From assembly GCA_946902985.2 (NCBI GenBank), contig OX336388.2:1502592545-1502656544 (forward strand): DNA of 64,000 nucleotides. The letters run 5' to 3'. The stretch's first letter is position 1, and every line of letters starts with the position of its first letter. Below are positions 22,396 through 33,345 of the stretch, piece after piece. The notes beneath the pieces were generated by a model. That model saw nothing but the letters and a program-made list of their open reading frames with translations, was not told the origin of the DNA and did no database searches. This stretch comes from Meconema thalassinum (lineage: Eukaryota > Arthropoda > Insecta > Orthoptera > Tettigoniidae). Both the position numbers and the translations under genes were made by a program.

Positions 22396-24374
22396 GTTGA
22401 CAATCATACATAATAACACTTAATAAACAGAAGATGTAATCTACATAAAGTAAAAATGTGCACAATTCGTCAATAGGAATTGAATTATATGGTAGGTTCC
22501 GTTATGATGATGCGTTGCTATCTCGCTAGCGATGCGAAGTTTGGAAACCCTGTATAACGTTATAGAAAGACTACCACCTCAACTGCCACAACTTTCAAGT
22601 TACATTAGGCTTATACGTAGCAGTTTCAGGGTCTGCAAACATGGAGACTTTGAAACACGAGTGGCAACATTGTATACAACGCTGATTCAGCCTAAATTCA
22701 AGAAATTATGCTATAAATCACCCTTTGTCGTGATGGGGGACAAATGGTAAGGTTACATTGTCAGTAACTTATTTGAGGTGACGCTAAGTATACCTGGTAA
22801 GTTTCGAAATATTGTATTACCTTGCTTTCAGGAGACTGTGCCTATATCTGACTCATATGTTCGAATAATTTATATGTTAATGTTGTTTAGATTCAATATG
22901 GCGATTGCGCGTAATATTCAACACGATAGCCCAGTTATAATTCAGGTTTATGAATCAAATTTTCTCCGTGTGCGTGCCTGCTTGTGTGTGAGCCCTTCCT
23001 TATAACATTTTGTTATTACCAGGAGCGATTTCAATATAAATAATTGAAGACTTACTACTACTCCATTCGACTCCGACCGCACCTTTCGAATCTCAATAAG
23101 AGACAACAATCCAGCATGGCGGTCGCGCGGAATATTTCACCAGTACTCAGTATATCTGAAACTATTTCAAACTCACATTTTGTTTGGTGATAGAGAACTA
23201 TTAATGTTAATTTAGCTATATTCAGGGTCACATTTCTCCAAACCCATGATAGATGGTGATCTGAAACTATTACATACGCTATAAAGGGATCTTCAGATTA
23301 TACTGAACTTTAAAAAAGATGTGTAGCATTGGACTATTAGATTAATTTTCATTCATTCGTTTATTTGCAATTGGGGGTGTGTCCCCCGGTGGCAAATTAG
23401 ATATACATAACAAATAAGTAACTGTACATAACAATTCACTAACAATTAAACTGGAGTATTTACACAAATAGTCAGTGGAACTTAAGTTTGAAGAAAAACA
23501 TTGAAATTATCTGTTGTTAACTTTTAAGAATTTCAAAATTTTACCACTTTAAGAGGTTTGGTGTTTGCAAGAAAATGTTATTAAACTGCAGTAAAAATTT
23601 AAAAATCATTGGTCTTATGGTTCTAAAGATAAAGGGCTCTTTGTTTCGAAAAATGTCCGATTTTTCGGAAAAGTAGGTTAAAGTTGGAAGGTATTAAACT
23701 TATCTCTTACGTGTTTATGTTCTTTCAAAAGAACACGGCCGCTTCAATCCCAATCATCGTCACACACTAATACAGATACTACAATAACACAGGTCATCAA
23801 ATTTGTAGTTTGTCTCTGAAGTGTAATAGGTCAAACTTTTAACGTATTTCTTGAATGCCGATACACTTATAAAAATTAAATATAGGGGCAGGTTACCTTA
23901 CTGTTCCGCCCCTTAAAACAACAATCACTATAAATAATAAAAATGAAATACTTCTACATTGATTCTATCCCTAAATTTTATGTTATTTTGATCAGAAATG
24001 TCCATATAATTAAATGACCCACTTTCAGAAAATATCATGTTTCACATTTCTGCTAAGAACGGTCCCCTTAGGCCTAAGTACATGTATTTGCCAAAAACTT
24101 GAAAACAACATGGTGACAATACGGAGTTCAAACATTTAAAATTACTATTCTGACAATCTAATTATCTGAGGGAGTGAAACTTGGCAAAAAAAAAACTTTA
24201 TTTAGAGCTAAATATATTGGCATCTAAGTTAATATTGTTCAATTGTTTTAAAAAAATCCAAGAAGGCAGCAATGCACAATTTTAAAAGACATATACCGTA
24301 GTTTTATTTCTCTTATCCTATTCAAGCGATCGAAGTGAAACTTTGTATGATGATAGCTCTATTGTTATACTTAC
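22396..24374. other. ppk intron DNA, no gene recognised
   Basis: AT-rich. Short frames at 22532-23005 (plus) have no recognisable domain. A weak SINE C-like fragment (CACACTAATACAG) lies near 23760. Nothing else is supportable. Confidence 0.5.
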
Positions 24375-24520
24375 TGTTTCTTCTCCAGTGATATCTCTGA
24401 GTTGAACGCATAGCAGAAGCCAGCTTCTGTGCGCTGCACTTCGAAAATATCACAGCAATTGAAGTTATCATTCCGCCACCAGCATTCGCCAACGAAGAAT
24501 TCCTGGCACGATGGCATTAT
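24375..24520 (-). CDS. ppk-like: Pickpocket-like DEG/ENaC channel, CCxxF/CYxFNS exon
   Basis: A 146-bp exon with acceptor TTACTCCTCAG (upstream of 24520) and donor GTAAGT (24374-24369). It starts in phase 0 and ends in phase 2. It codes for PSCQEFFVGECWW, FNCCDIFEVQRTEAG and FCYAFNS, the diagnostic signature of arthropod pickpocket channels (C-x-W, CC-x2-F, T-x2-G-x-CY-x-FNS). It joins smoothly to the upstream exon (MTE then IMPSC). It is the strongest single piece of evidence that this is a DEG/ENaC gene. Confidence 0.88.
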
Positions 24521-25268
24521 CTGAGGAGTAAGATAGTATAAGTGGATATAATTGTTTATTTATTATTTGTTTCATATTGCCTTGAATAATGTCATTATAT
24601 TGACAAGGGTGGGAGAGAATTAGTGCTTATTCATTGTGAATAAATTAAGTAAGGTAGTAGACTGCACTGCTGGCGCAAACCAGTGAGTGAAGAGGGGAAT
24701 GGAGCAGAGGGAAGGTAGTGGAGGGGGCCACTGCTGCTGTGCTCCTGGGACATGCACTAACGTGCAATATACAGGTACAGTAGGAGCCGATGAGGACATT
24801 TCCGTAGCAACGAGCGCAGTGAACGTTTCCCCTCTCTATCACGCTGCAGCACATGGACTCGCCAGCATACGGAACTCCCATGTGCCATTAGGTAATAATT
24901 GCAATATAGCTCATAATTTTCTTGAAGTGTATTGTATTGACACATCGTCAATATGGCATTAGAACAAAGACCGTGTCATTGTATGAGGTTAGGCATAGTG
25001 CCCTCCAGAAGTTCGTCAAGGAATTCAAGTACAGTTCTAAACTGGTTGGCGTTGCGAGCAGGAACTGTACCACGCAGTGGCGGACGGTGATAATATTAAA
25101 GTGTTCCAATATGACCAGGAAGCAGATGTTCCAATTCTGGATTTACTTAAAATTATACTTCCTGGTGCTTCCTCTGCTTGGTAACTTCTAGGAATATGAA
25201 AGCCACTATAAGTGCAAGTTTGTAAGAAAGAAGTTTTATTAAAAAAAGCAATACCATGCTATACTTAC
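24521..25268. other. ppk intron DNA, no gene recognised
   Basis: Frames at 24687-24962 and 24922-25191 (plus) are open but match nothing I can name. An LEQR-like stretch near 24955 faintly recalls transposon proteins and is not called. Confidence 0.45.
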
Positions 25269-25434
25269 TTCTGTCATCAGCCTTGTGATGTTGAGATGCC
25301 TGATGTTCTTGAGCCACTCCGGATTCTTCACCAGCTCATCAGGAATCTTGTCAAAATCAGCAAATTGGAGCGTATTTAAGGCACCAAGAAGGAGACGATA
25401 GGCTACCAGTGATTCATTAATGTCTGGGAAATGC
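25269..25434 (-). CDS. ppk-like: Pickpocket-like DEG/ENaC channel, first exon seen in window
   Basis: A 166-bp exon with acceptor CTCTTACTTCAG (upstream of 25434) and donor GTAAGT (25268-25263). The first base completes a codon from an unseen exon; 55 codons follow and it ends in phase 0. It contains LLLGALNTLQFADFDKIPDE and WLKNIRHLNITRLMTE, the helical finger-region stretch that precedes the PSC/CxW block in pickpocket proteins. The upstream exons with the first membrane segment were not found; they must lie to the right, possibly beyond the nested transposons. Confidence 0.75.
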
Positions 25435-25660
25435 CTGAAGTAAGAGGGTACCAGTAGTAAATATCAATGGAAGAAGTCAAAAGTATTGAAAAATACATAT
25501 ACAAATCTTGAGTGGACAATTCCTAACAAAGCTAACAAATGTGAAAACGAAGGGTAGGATCAGGAGAGTAGATCACACATCAGTCGGTCTCTTCTGCTAA
25601 TCAGTTTGAAGTGAACTACCCTTGGACGTGCATCTGCCCCCGGAATGCAGACTATTCAGA

Positions 25661-25690
<30 letters not shown>
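25661..25690. repeat. (GT)n microsatellite
   Basis: About 14 uninterrupted GT units. Confidence 0.9.
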
Positions 25691-25693
<3 letters not shown>

Positions 25694-26069
25694 TACTACC
25701 TTGTAGTGTATGAAATAGCATTGTTGGCTTCCACCCCTGAGGTCCCGGGCTTTATTTGCGCCCCTGCCAAGAATTTAAAGATCGTGATAGGCTATTGTCT
25801 GGTACAGGGTCTTCCAACCTCACGATGCCGGATATTGTGGCAGGCGAAGGATGAGCAGACATTAACTGGCTACCCTACCGCATGTTAACTCGGTACTCAT
25901 ATTATTATTATTGTTTATTTTTTTACATCATTATCACGCCATAGCCCGGTTACATTTTAAGTTACAGCCTGGTTCAGCCTTACCAAGGAACCATCTGTAC
26001 TGAGGTAAAATGTTCGCAGATTACACTGTAAATAAACCTCACATTATTGTGCATCCATTACGTGCATAC

Positions 26070-26259
26070 AGTCATATCTTTGGGGCAAAGAAGCACTACA
26101 TTATAATGTCATTTGTTTCTTTGTTATCTTTTTAAACTGATGAAAATTACCTGTCATCACATCCAGAAGAATTAATAAATTGTCCTTTTGAATTAATACA
26201 TTTTCCTTATAGAAAATAAGATAAGAATCTGCGATACGTCGGTGAGCGTAATATTAACA
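26070..26259 (+). repeat. BEL/Pao 5' LTR
   Basis: Matches 54139-54327 through TCTTTGGGGCAAAGAAGCAC, AGAAAATAAGATAAGAATCT and GGTGAGCGTAAT. It ends TTAACA. The first base of the expected 5'-TG is mutated to A. Four bases after the end comes TGGCGACCGT (26264-26273), a primer-binding site typical of BEL/Pao elements. Confidence 0.75.
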
Positions 26260-26308
26260 TAAGTGGCGACCGTATACAACACATATCGTATCTTATCTTA
26301 TATCCCTA

Positions 26309-27610
26309 CTAGCAGAAGTACCCGCTCTTCGAACGGTCTTCGGTATTAATAACCAGACGTTATCATTTGAGCTACGGTTGAAATGGTTAGGGGCGAGTCA
26401 TTCCTTCATAAGTTTATCAGAACGAAGTTAGTTTCCTGGGCATATCGCAGACGCTGTTTATTTAAGGGCCATAAAATGTGGTTTTCGGAGACCCTTTATA
26501 GACTCCCTAGTTTTGTGTCACACATTGAGAAGCGCAACATATGCTTTGGTCATTCTTCTAGGATATTTTTGTATTTTTCGCCTATTTTAGCATGTATTTA
26601 GAAAAGTTGTTCCCTATACCCACCCTTCTATGAGAAGTACGTTGAAGAGTATTCTAAATGATTGGTGTATTGAATCATGGTTACAATACCTAATTTTACG
26701 ATGCTCCAAGCACCCGAACATGAATTATAGGCGTACATAAACATGCATATATATCAACCACACAGTATCAAACAAAATCATCTTTAGAATGAACCCGTTT
26801 GTCGACAAAAATATGATTACTTAAAATGTGCTCTCAAAATAAATTCACCTAACGTGTACTTCCTGACGTGACAATAATATTGAAAACCTCGTAGACGAAA
26901 CGCAATATATGTCAAATTAAAACTGACCCTCACCGTTATGGAAAGTCGCCATCCCCAGGAAGACCCCCCTTAATAAATTATAAAGGCTTGTGGTGCATGA
27001 AAATTCGGGAGTTTTAGCCTCCAATGGCCCAAATTCCCAAAAGCTGCAAAAACACTATTCCAATCCAGGAATTCTTGAAAATAATGTTGCTGTTTGGAGA
27101 TTTAATAGACCTTCTGTACAACATATCGCACGTGTAAGTCACGTGTAAAAATTCTAAGGTACCCCTTGACTCCCTTAATCGCATTGTTGAATATTACAGT
27201 CTATGTTTGATTCCACGATAACCTCATAGCCATTTGCAAACTTTCACAGAAATGTAATAAATTGAGTAGCATTGCTTCTTACAGAAATAAATGGGAAGTT
27301 GGATGTCAGCTCTTGTGATACTGTTGTCATGTTGTCTGGCTGCGTGGCTCAGGGGTAACGTTCTCGCTTGCTGGGCCCAAGGTTGCAGGTTCGAAACCTG
27401 GCGCAGTCAGCTGGCATTTGAGGGTGCGCAAATGCGAGGGAGCCGTGTCAGTACATTTACTGGCACGTTAAAGATCCCCTTCGGGGCAAAATTCCGGCAC
27501 CCCGGCGTCTCTAAAAGCCAGTGTAGTTAAAAGGGACGTAAAACCAATAACATTATTATTATTATTATTATTGTTGTCATGTTGACCGGCTTGCATTACT
27601 TCATTAGTTT
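26309..27610 (-). mobile_element. Helitron-like repeat, left inverted copy
   Basis: On the minus strand it ends ...TACTTCTGCTAG with T following (26312-26309), a Helitron-style CTAG/T terminus. Its body is the reverse complement of sequence at about 34090-35563 (for example GAGAAGCGCAACATATGCTT here and its complement at about 35346). It is interrupted by a SINE G at 27336-27572. No Rep/helicase gene is present. Assignment to Helitrons is by termini only. Confidence 0.5.
27336..27572 (+). mobile_element. SINE family G copy with TSD
   Basis: Complete copy: GGCTGCGTGGCTCAGGGGTA head, box B GGTTCGAAACC, GTTAAAGATCCCC and GGCACCCCGGCGTCT blocks, (ATT)n tail. Direct repeats TTGTCATGTTG lie on both sides. 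It has split the Helitron-like repeat and is younger than it. Confidence 0.8.
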
Positions 27611-27619
27611 CTTCTTGTT

Positions 27620-28066
27620 CTTCTTCTTCTTCTTTCGGATAGGCCAGCTAAGGACCACGACGTTCAACTTTTCAGTTCGGCGAGGGACTTAATGTTTGCC
27701 CAATATTCGCGCATTATCTGGCTATGTATCTCCTTTCTGTCTTTTGTCCAGATGATGCCGGTTTTCTTACAGGGTGGTCTGTCCTGAAAACTCTTCTGTT
27801 TAAGTATCTTTCTGAGATGTGATCGGCTTCGAATATCGCTTTTTATTATGTTCAGTTCTTGGATATACTTGTTAACTACTGTTAGCGACGGTGTCAAGCT
27901 CTTTCTATTCCCCCAGTAGTTGAGAAGCCGGTTGGTTAGTCTTGTTGTGTTCATCTATGAGACATGTCCGTAGAAAGCCAGACGTCTCTTCCTGGCCACA
28001 TCTGTGATTTCCTCAGTATATTTATATAGCTCCTGATTTGGTGTTCTTCTGTACTCGTCATCTATT
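27620..28066 (-). pseudogene. LINE-type reverse transcriptase C-terminal relic
   Basis: Minus-strand reading gives an RKRRLAFYGHV-like stretch followed by NRLLNYW, IKSDIRSR and FQDR segments. This is the C-terminal region after the reverse transcriptase domain in RTE/Jockey-like LINEs (GH-hydrophobic-R, RL-TNRI, ED-x2-R pattern). The frame is broken (TAG around 27955). Only the 3' end is present, as usual for 5'-truncated LINEs. Confidence 0.55.
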
Positions 28067-28683
28067 TATTAATTTATTAAATGAATTTAGTATTCTGGGA
28101 TATCTCAGAAACGTAGTTTTAGAGCCTTAAAACGTAGTAGCCTCCGAGCCACCGAGTGGCTGAAAATAAGTTTTGTCGCGTCCTTGTACGTCATAATATA
28201 ATACTAATCATAATAATAATTTATTAATATAGGGATAGCGATATAATAGGCCTTTAGTACCACACCCGCCCGTGTAAATCACGTGAAAAAATTCAAGAGT
28301 ACCCCTTGACCCCCTTAAGCGCATTATATACGTATTGATGAATTTTACAGCTTAAGTTGGTTCCGTGATAACCTTATAGCCGTTTGCGAACGTTCACAGT
28401 AATGTAATAAATGGAATGGCATTGCGTCTTACAGAAATAGATGGACTTCAGAGAATGTGTTGCCATGGTTACCGGCTAGCATTCTTTCAATAGCTTAGTA
28501 AATGAAATTAGTTTTCTGGGTATATCTCAAAAACTGTTGGTTTTAGGACCTTAAAATGTGGTTTTCGGGGCCCGTAGGGCTCCCGAGGTTTGTTTCTCAC
28601 ATTGAGACGCTGAAAATGAGCTTTGTCTCGTCTTTCTACGCCCATATCAGCATGCATTTTAAGGGGGTAGGCCCTCTTTTATG
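28066..28683 (-). mobile_element. Helitron-like repeat segments
   Basis: Two diverged copies of the body also seen at 26400-27270 and 33480-34330: blocks such as CACGTGAAAAAATTCAAGAG, CCCCTTGACCCCCTTAAGCG, GTAATAAATGGAATGGCATT and GACCTTAAAATGTGGTTTTC. Non-coding. Confidence 0.5.
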
Positions 28684-29072
28684 GGGGGGGGGGCGTGGTG
28701 GCTCAGTGGTCTAGCTGTATGCCTCTCACCAAGGCGGTCCGGGTTCGATTCCCGGTCAATGCATGTGAGATTTTCGAAGTGAAATGCCATGTCCTGTGGT
28801 TCGGATTCCACGTAAAAAGGAGGTCCCGTGGCTCATGATCTCAAGATTAACGGTCACGTTAAACTACAAGCTTCCTTTTTTTCCTCTTTTATGGAGGGGC
28901 GTGGTGGCTCAGAGGTCTAGCTGTATGCCTCTCACCAATGCATGTGAGATTTTCGAAGTGAAATGCCATGTCCTGTGGTTCGGATTCCACGTAAAAAGGA
29001 GGATCCGTGGCTCATAATCACAAGATTCGCGGTCACGTAAAACTGCAATCTTCCTTCCTTTCCTTCCTCTTT
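28684..29072 (+). mobile_element. Two tandem copies of SINE family D
   Basis: The first copy (from 28688) has GGGCGTGGTGGCTCAGTGGT and box B GGTTCGATTCC, and ends at a TTTCCTCTTTTATGG junction. The second (from about 28897) repeats it, but the box B segment has been deleted (CACCAATGCATG). The second copy starts exactly where the first ends, so the pair arose by tandem duplication or repeated targeting. Confidence 0.7.
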
Positions 29073-29318
29073 TATGAGTGGTATGGAGAAGAGTTTCATC
29101 AATGATTACTTTCGTACCTCTGATGGACATCTGAACCAAATATTGCGTTGATCCACGCAACCGTTCTCGAGTGATACGCGTGCAAAGTTGTACACAGACA
29201 GACAAACAGACAGACAGACAAAAAACTTGTTTTTGCGCGCAACCGTCATAAACCAGTCTGAAACGCGTTAATAACTCGAACTTCCGTGGAAATTCAGAAA
29301 AAAACAAGACAAACTTTC

Positions 29319-29374
<56 letters not shown>

Positions 29375-30752
29375 AAATTGTACTTCTGTCTGTCTGTCTG
29401 TCTGTTCCTCCATCAATTGAAAACGGATCAACAGATTTCGTTCAAAATTTGCAAATGGCTATAAGAATATCCCGGAATCACTTTAGGATGTAAATTTCTA
29501 CAAAACATCCAATGCGCTTAAGGGGACCAGTGGTTGCCCTATTATATTTACCTTCGATTTACTCGTGTGATATGTCGTACGAAAGGTATTTTATAGCTCT
29601 CTACAGCATGATTAATCTCATTACTTCCAGTAACGAAGAAGTATTTATTTTTCACGATTTTTCTCTTTTGCGGTCAGAATCAATACCATTTTTTAGGGTC
29701 TTTTCTTTTATACGGATGCTGGCACTGTTCGTACGAAAGTCTCGACACTGACGTCTATCTGTTTAACAGTCTGTTATTCCTTGATGCAAATAGTATCTCT
29801 TACAGAGACTGAATGAAAGCAGAATGAGACCTCGTGAAATGGCGTTGGCATGACAACGTTTATCAATTTCGCAGAGCGGGTATGGTTTTCTTGCGATATC
29901 TTGAAAACCGTTCGTTTTAGGGCCTTAAAACGCGGAGTTCGTGGTTCCCACCGAATATTGCTCCTTGCATTGCTACACGCGAACATGAACTGTTTTATTT
30001 ATATAGGTGGATTATGGGGTCGAAAACGATCGTGATTTTGAGTCGATTTTGAGTCTATTTTTATAGTCGCTGCGTCGCTTATTGTATGTCAGTATTTGGA
30101 TCTTTACGACGGTTTACCAAGGTATTATTGTTTCTATTTTGTACGGTATGCTTTCTTACTCTTTATAGATTTATTTTTTGTTAGGTGAATTCTTCTGTTT
30201 GAAAATTATTAATTGCTTTTTGTCGTGTTCTACCATTATGTGCAACTTAAATTCACTGACTACTGTGACGTATTCTACCGACTCTCCCATTAGTTTATTA
30301 AGTTTGCCTTATAAAACTCACTGGTCAATTGCGCTAACATATTTGAATAAAATTGGTAATTCTTCTTTCATGACCAAGGAAACCCCGCACAAGACACAGC
30401 GTAAACCTATAAATGTACCTGAATTTTAATTGCTTGGCCATGATTGCCAATATACAATATTTTTGGATGCCTTTATAGGGAGCTGAAAGGTGTTGAGCGT
30501 TAACCTCTCTTAGTTAAGTACCGCAGGTGCACTAGATAAGGATTTAGGTAGAGAACCATTCGCTAGGCCGTTTTGGATTCCCAAATTGACAACAAGAGCT
30601 CGCTGGTTACCCATCTCGGTGTTGCTAGGCGAAACCACAAAGACACGGCATAAACTTAGAAATATTGATGTGTTTAAGAATCATGGCATGATACATAGTT
30701 TGCACAATATTACTTACAGCAGAGATGACAATTGCTACAAAGTTTGATGTAT
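29073..30752. mobile_element. Helitron-like repeat mosaic with (AT)n run
   Basis: From left to right: a minus-strand copy of the Helitron-like 5' part with a CAGA microsatellite (29195-29220) and TTTTTCTGAATTTCCACGGA (29286-29305, reverse complement); an (AT)n run (29319-29374); a plus-strand start (GTCTGTCTGTCTGTTCCTCC, 29387 onward); then unassigned AT-rich DNA. Frames in 29512-30429 show no known domain. Confidence 0.45.
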
Positions 30753-32905
30753 TAGCCTACTTTCGATTTTTGCAAAAAATGAAAGTAGACTTATGATATC
30801 AACACAGGGCGAAAAAAGTGTGTCTGTCTGTGTGTGTGTATGTGTGTGTGTGAGTCTGTGTGTGTGTGTGTCTGTGTGTGTGTGTGTGTGTGAGTGTGTG
30901 TACTCTGAATGTCTGTCCCCCCCTATCAATTCGAACACGGTGAATGCAAATTGAACGAAATTTGGTACAAAGGTAGCACTAGCAATGGACACCTCAGTGT
31001 CATGTTTTATATCGCCGCCATCTTGACGGAAACGTAATGGCGGCCACACAAATGTTCAAAGCTTAAATCAAATTACGACTAATCTAATCATCCGATCTCT
31101 ACCAAATTTTTCAACAACATACCTTTATGGGGGGAGCATCCTTTGACCAAACTAGTAAGTCATCAGCGTAATAGTTTGCGGATGGCGGCCATCTTTGTGT
31201 GAAAATCGATTCCCCCTATTAATTAGAACACGGTGCAACCGAATGGAACGAAATTTGGTACAGTGGTAGTACTAACAAAAGGCACCTCAGTGTCATGTTT
31301 TATATCGCCGCCATCTTGACGGAAACGTAATGGCGGCCACAAAAATGTTCAAAGCTTAAATCAAATTACGATTAACCTAATCATCCGATCTCTACCAAAT
31401 TTTGCAATAACATACCTTTATAGAGGAAGCATCCTTTGACCAAATAACTAGGTCATTAGCCTAATAGTTTGCGGATGGCGGCCATCTTTGTGTGAAAATC
31501 AATTCCCCCTATAAATTCAAACACGGTGAAACCAAATGGAACGAAATTTGGTACAGAGGTAGCACTAGCAAAGGGCACCTCAGTGTCATGTTTTATATCG
31601 CCGCCATCTTGACAGAAACGAAATGGCGGCCACACGAATGTTCAAAGCTTAAATCAAATTACGATTAACCTAATCATCCGATCTCTACCAAATTTTGCAA
31701 CTACATACCTTTATGGAGGGAGCATCCTTTGACCAATCTAATAGGTTATTAGCCTAATAGTTTGCGGGTGGCGGCCATCTTTATGTCAAAATTGATTCCC
31801 CCTATTAATTCGAACACGGTGGAACCGAATGGAACGAAATTTGGTACAGAGGTAGCACTAGCAAAGGGCACCTCAGTGTCATGTTTTATATCGCCACCAT
31901 CTTGACTGAAACGTAATGGCGGCCACACGAATGTTCAAAGCTTAAATCAAATTACGATTAACCTAATCATCCGATCTCTACCAAATTTTGCAACTACATA
32001 CCTGTATGGAGGGAGCATCCTTTGACCAATCTAATAGGTCATTCGCCTAATAGTTTGCGGATGGCGGCCATCTTTGTGTCAAAATCGATTCCCCTATTAA
32101 TTCAAACACGGTGAAACCGAATGGAACGAAATTTGGTACAGAGTTAGCACTAGCAAAGGGCATCTCAGTGTCATGATTTATATCGCCGCCATATTGACAG
32201 AAACGTAATGGCGGCCACACAAATGTTCAAAGCTTAAATCAAATTACGATTAGCCTAATCATCCGATCTCTAGCAAATTTAGCAACAACATACCTTTATG
32301 GAGGGAGCATCCTTTGACCAAACTAATAGGTCATCAGCCTAATATTTTGCGGATGGCGGCCATCTTTGTGTGAAAATCGATTCCCCTTATCAATTCGAAC
32401 ACGGTGAAACCGAATGGAACGAAATTTGGTACAGAGGTAGCACTAGCAAAGGGCACCTCAGTGTCATGTTTTATATCACCGCTATCTTGACGGAAACGTA
32501 ATCGCGGCCACTCAAATGTTAAAAGCTAAAATGTAATTACGACCAACCTAATAATCTAGTCTCTACCAAATTTTGCAACACCATATCTTTATGTGGGAAA
32601 CATATTCAGACCAAACAGCAAGAACATCAGCCCAATAGTTTGCAGATGGTGGCCAAGTATGTGTGCAAATCAATTCCCCCTATCAATTCAAACATGGTGA
32701 AACCGAATTGAACGAAATTTGCTACAGAGGTAGCACTAGCAAAGGGCACCTCATATTCATGTTTAATATCCCTATAGCACGTTGTATTTCAACAAGCTAC
32801 TACAACCAACATTCAATCATACTCCTTGAAAAGGACAAAGAGTTATAACAATACCCATGCATTTAGGATAAAGTAGGCTATATGTTCTTTACTGAACATC
32901 TTGTT
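30753..32905 (+). mobile_element. Family A element, best preserved copy (293-bp tandem units)
   Basis: Starts TAGCCTACTTTCGATTTTTG with partner GAAAGTAGAC (hairpin). It then has a TG microsatellite (30820-30900) and the lead CCCCCCTATCAATTCGAACA. About six and a half tandem units of 292-295 bp follow (GAACGAAATTTGGTAC recurs at 30953, 31246, 31539 and so on to about 32711). It ends AAAGTAGGCTATATGTTC. Each unit carries GCCGCCATCTT and its inverse AATGGCGGCCAC. No protein-coding potential. Confidence 0.75.
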
Positions 32906-33004
32906 TTTAGCATACTATTATTCACTTCCAAATGTACAGTACAATGAGGACGTTAAACGATGGGTGTTCAATATTTAAGAAAGATTATTTAAATTTTACT
33001 ACAT

Positions 33005-33065
33005 AGAAGCCTCCGTGGCTTATGCGGCAGCACGCTGGCCTCTCACCGCTGGGTCTGTGGTTCAT
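33005..33065 (+). mobile_element. SINE family H head fragment
   Basis: Matches the first 60 bp of the SINE at 16042 (CCTCCGTGGCT, GCAGCACGC, TGGCCTCTCACCGCTGGGT) and breaks off inside box B (GTGGTTCATGA). Confidence 0.7.
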
Positions 33066-33199
33066 GACTATAATCATACTTTATTTGATTCTTTTGCTTT
33101 GTTTTAGGGTCTTTTAATTTTCTACGTGTGTTGTTTTCCGTGTACCATTTCTTAAATTCCGAGTGTCATCCCAAGCAACGCCGGGAATAACAGCTAGTC

Positions 33200-33311
33200 T
33201 TCTCTCTATATATAAAAATGAAAGTTTGTCTGTTTTTTCTGAATTTCCACGGAAATTTGCGCTATTTGCGATTTTTAGACTGTTTTATGACGGATGCGCG
33301 CAAAAATATTT

Positions 33312-33345
<34 letters not shown>

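Noticed and set aside
24687..25191. Overlapping plus-strand frames between two ppk exons
   Set aside because: No convincing domain. The LEQR-like stretch is too short to call a transposase.
30925..32800. CRISPR-like array
   Set aside because: Regular spacing, but units are 293 bp and similar throughout, with no unique spacers; this is eukaryotic tandem-repeat DNA.
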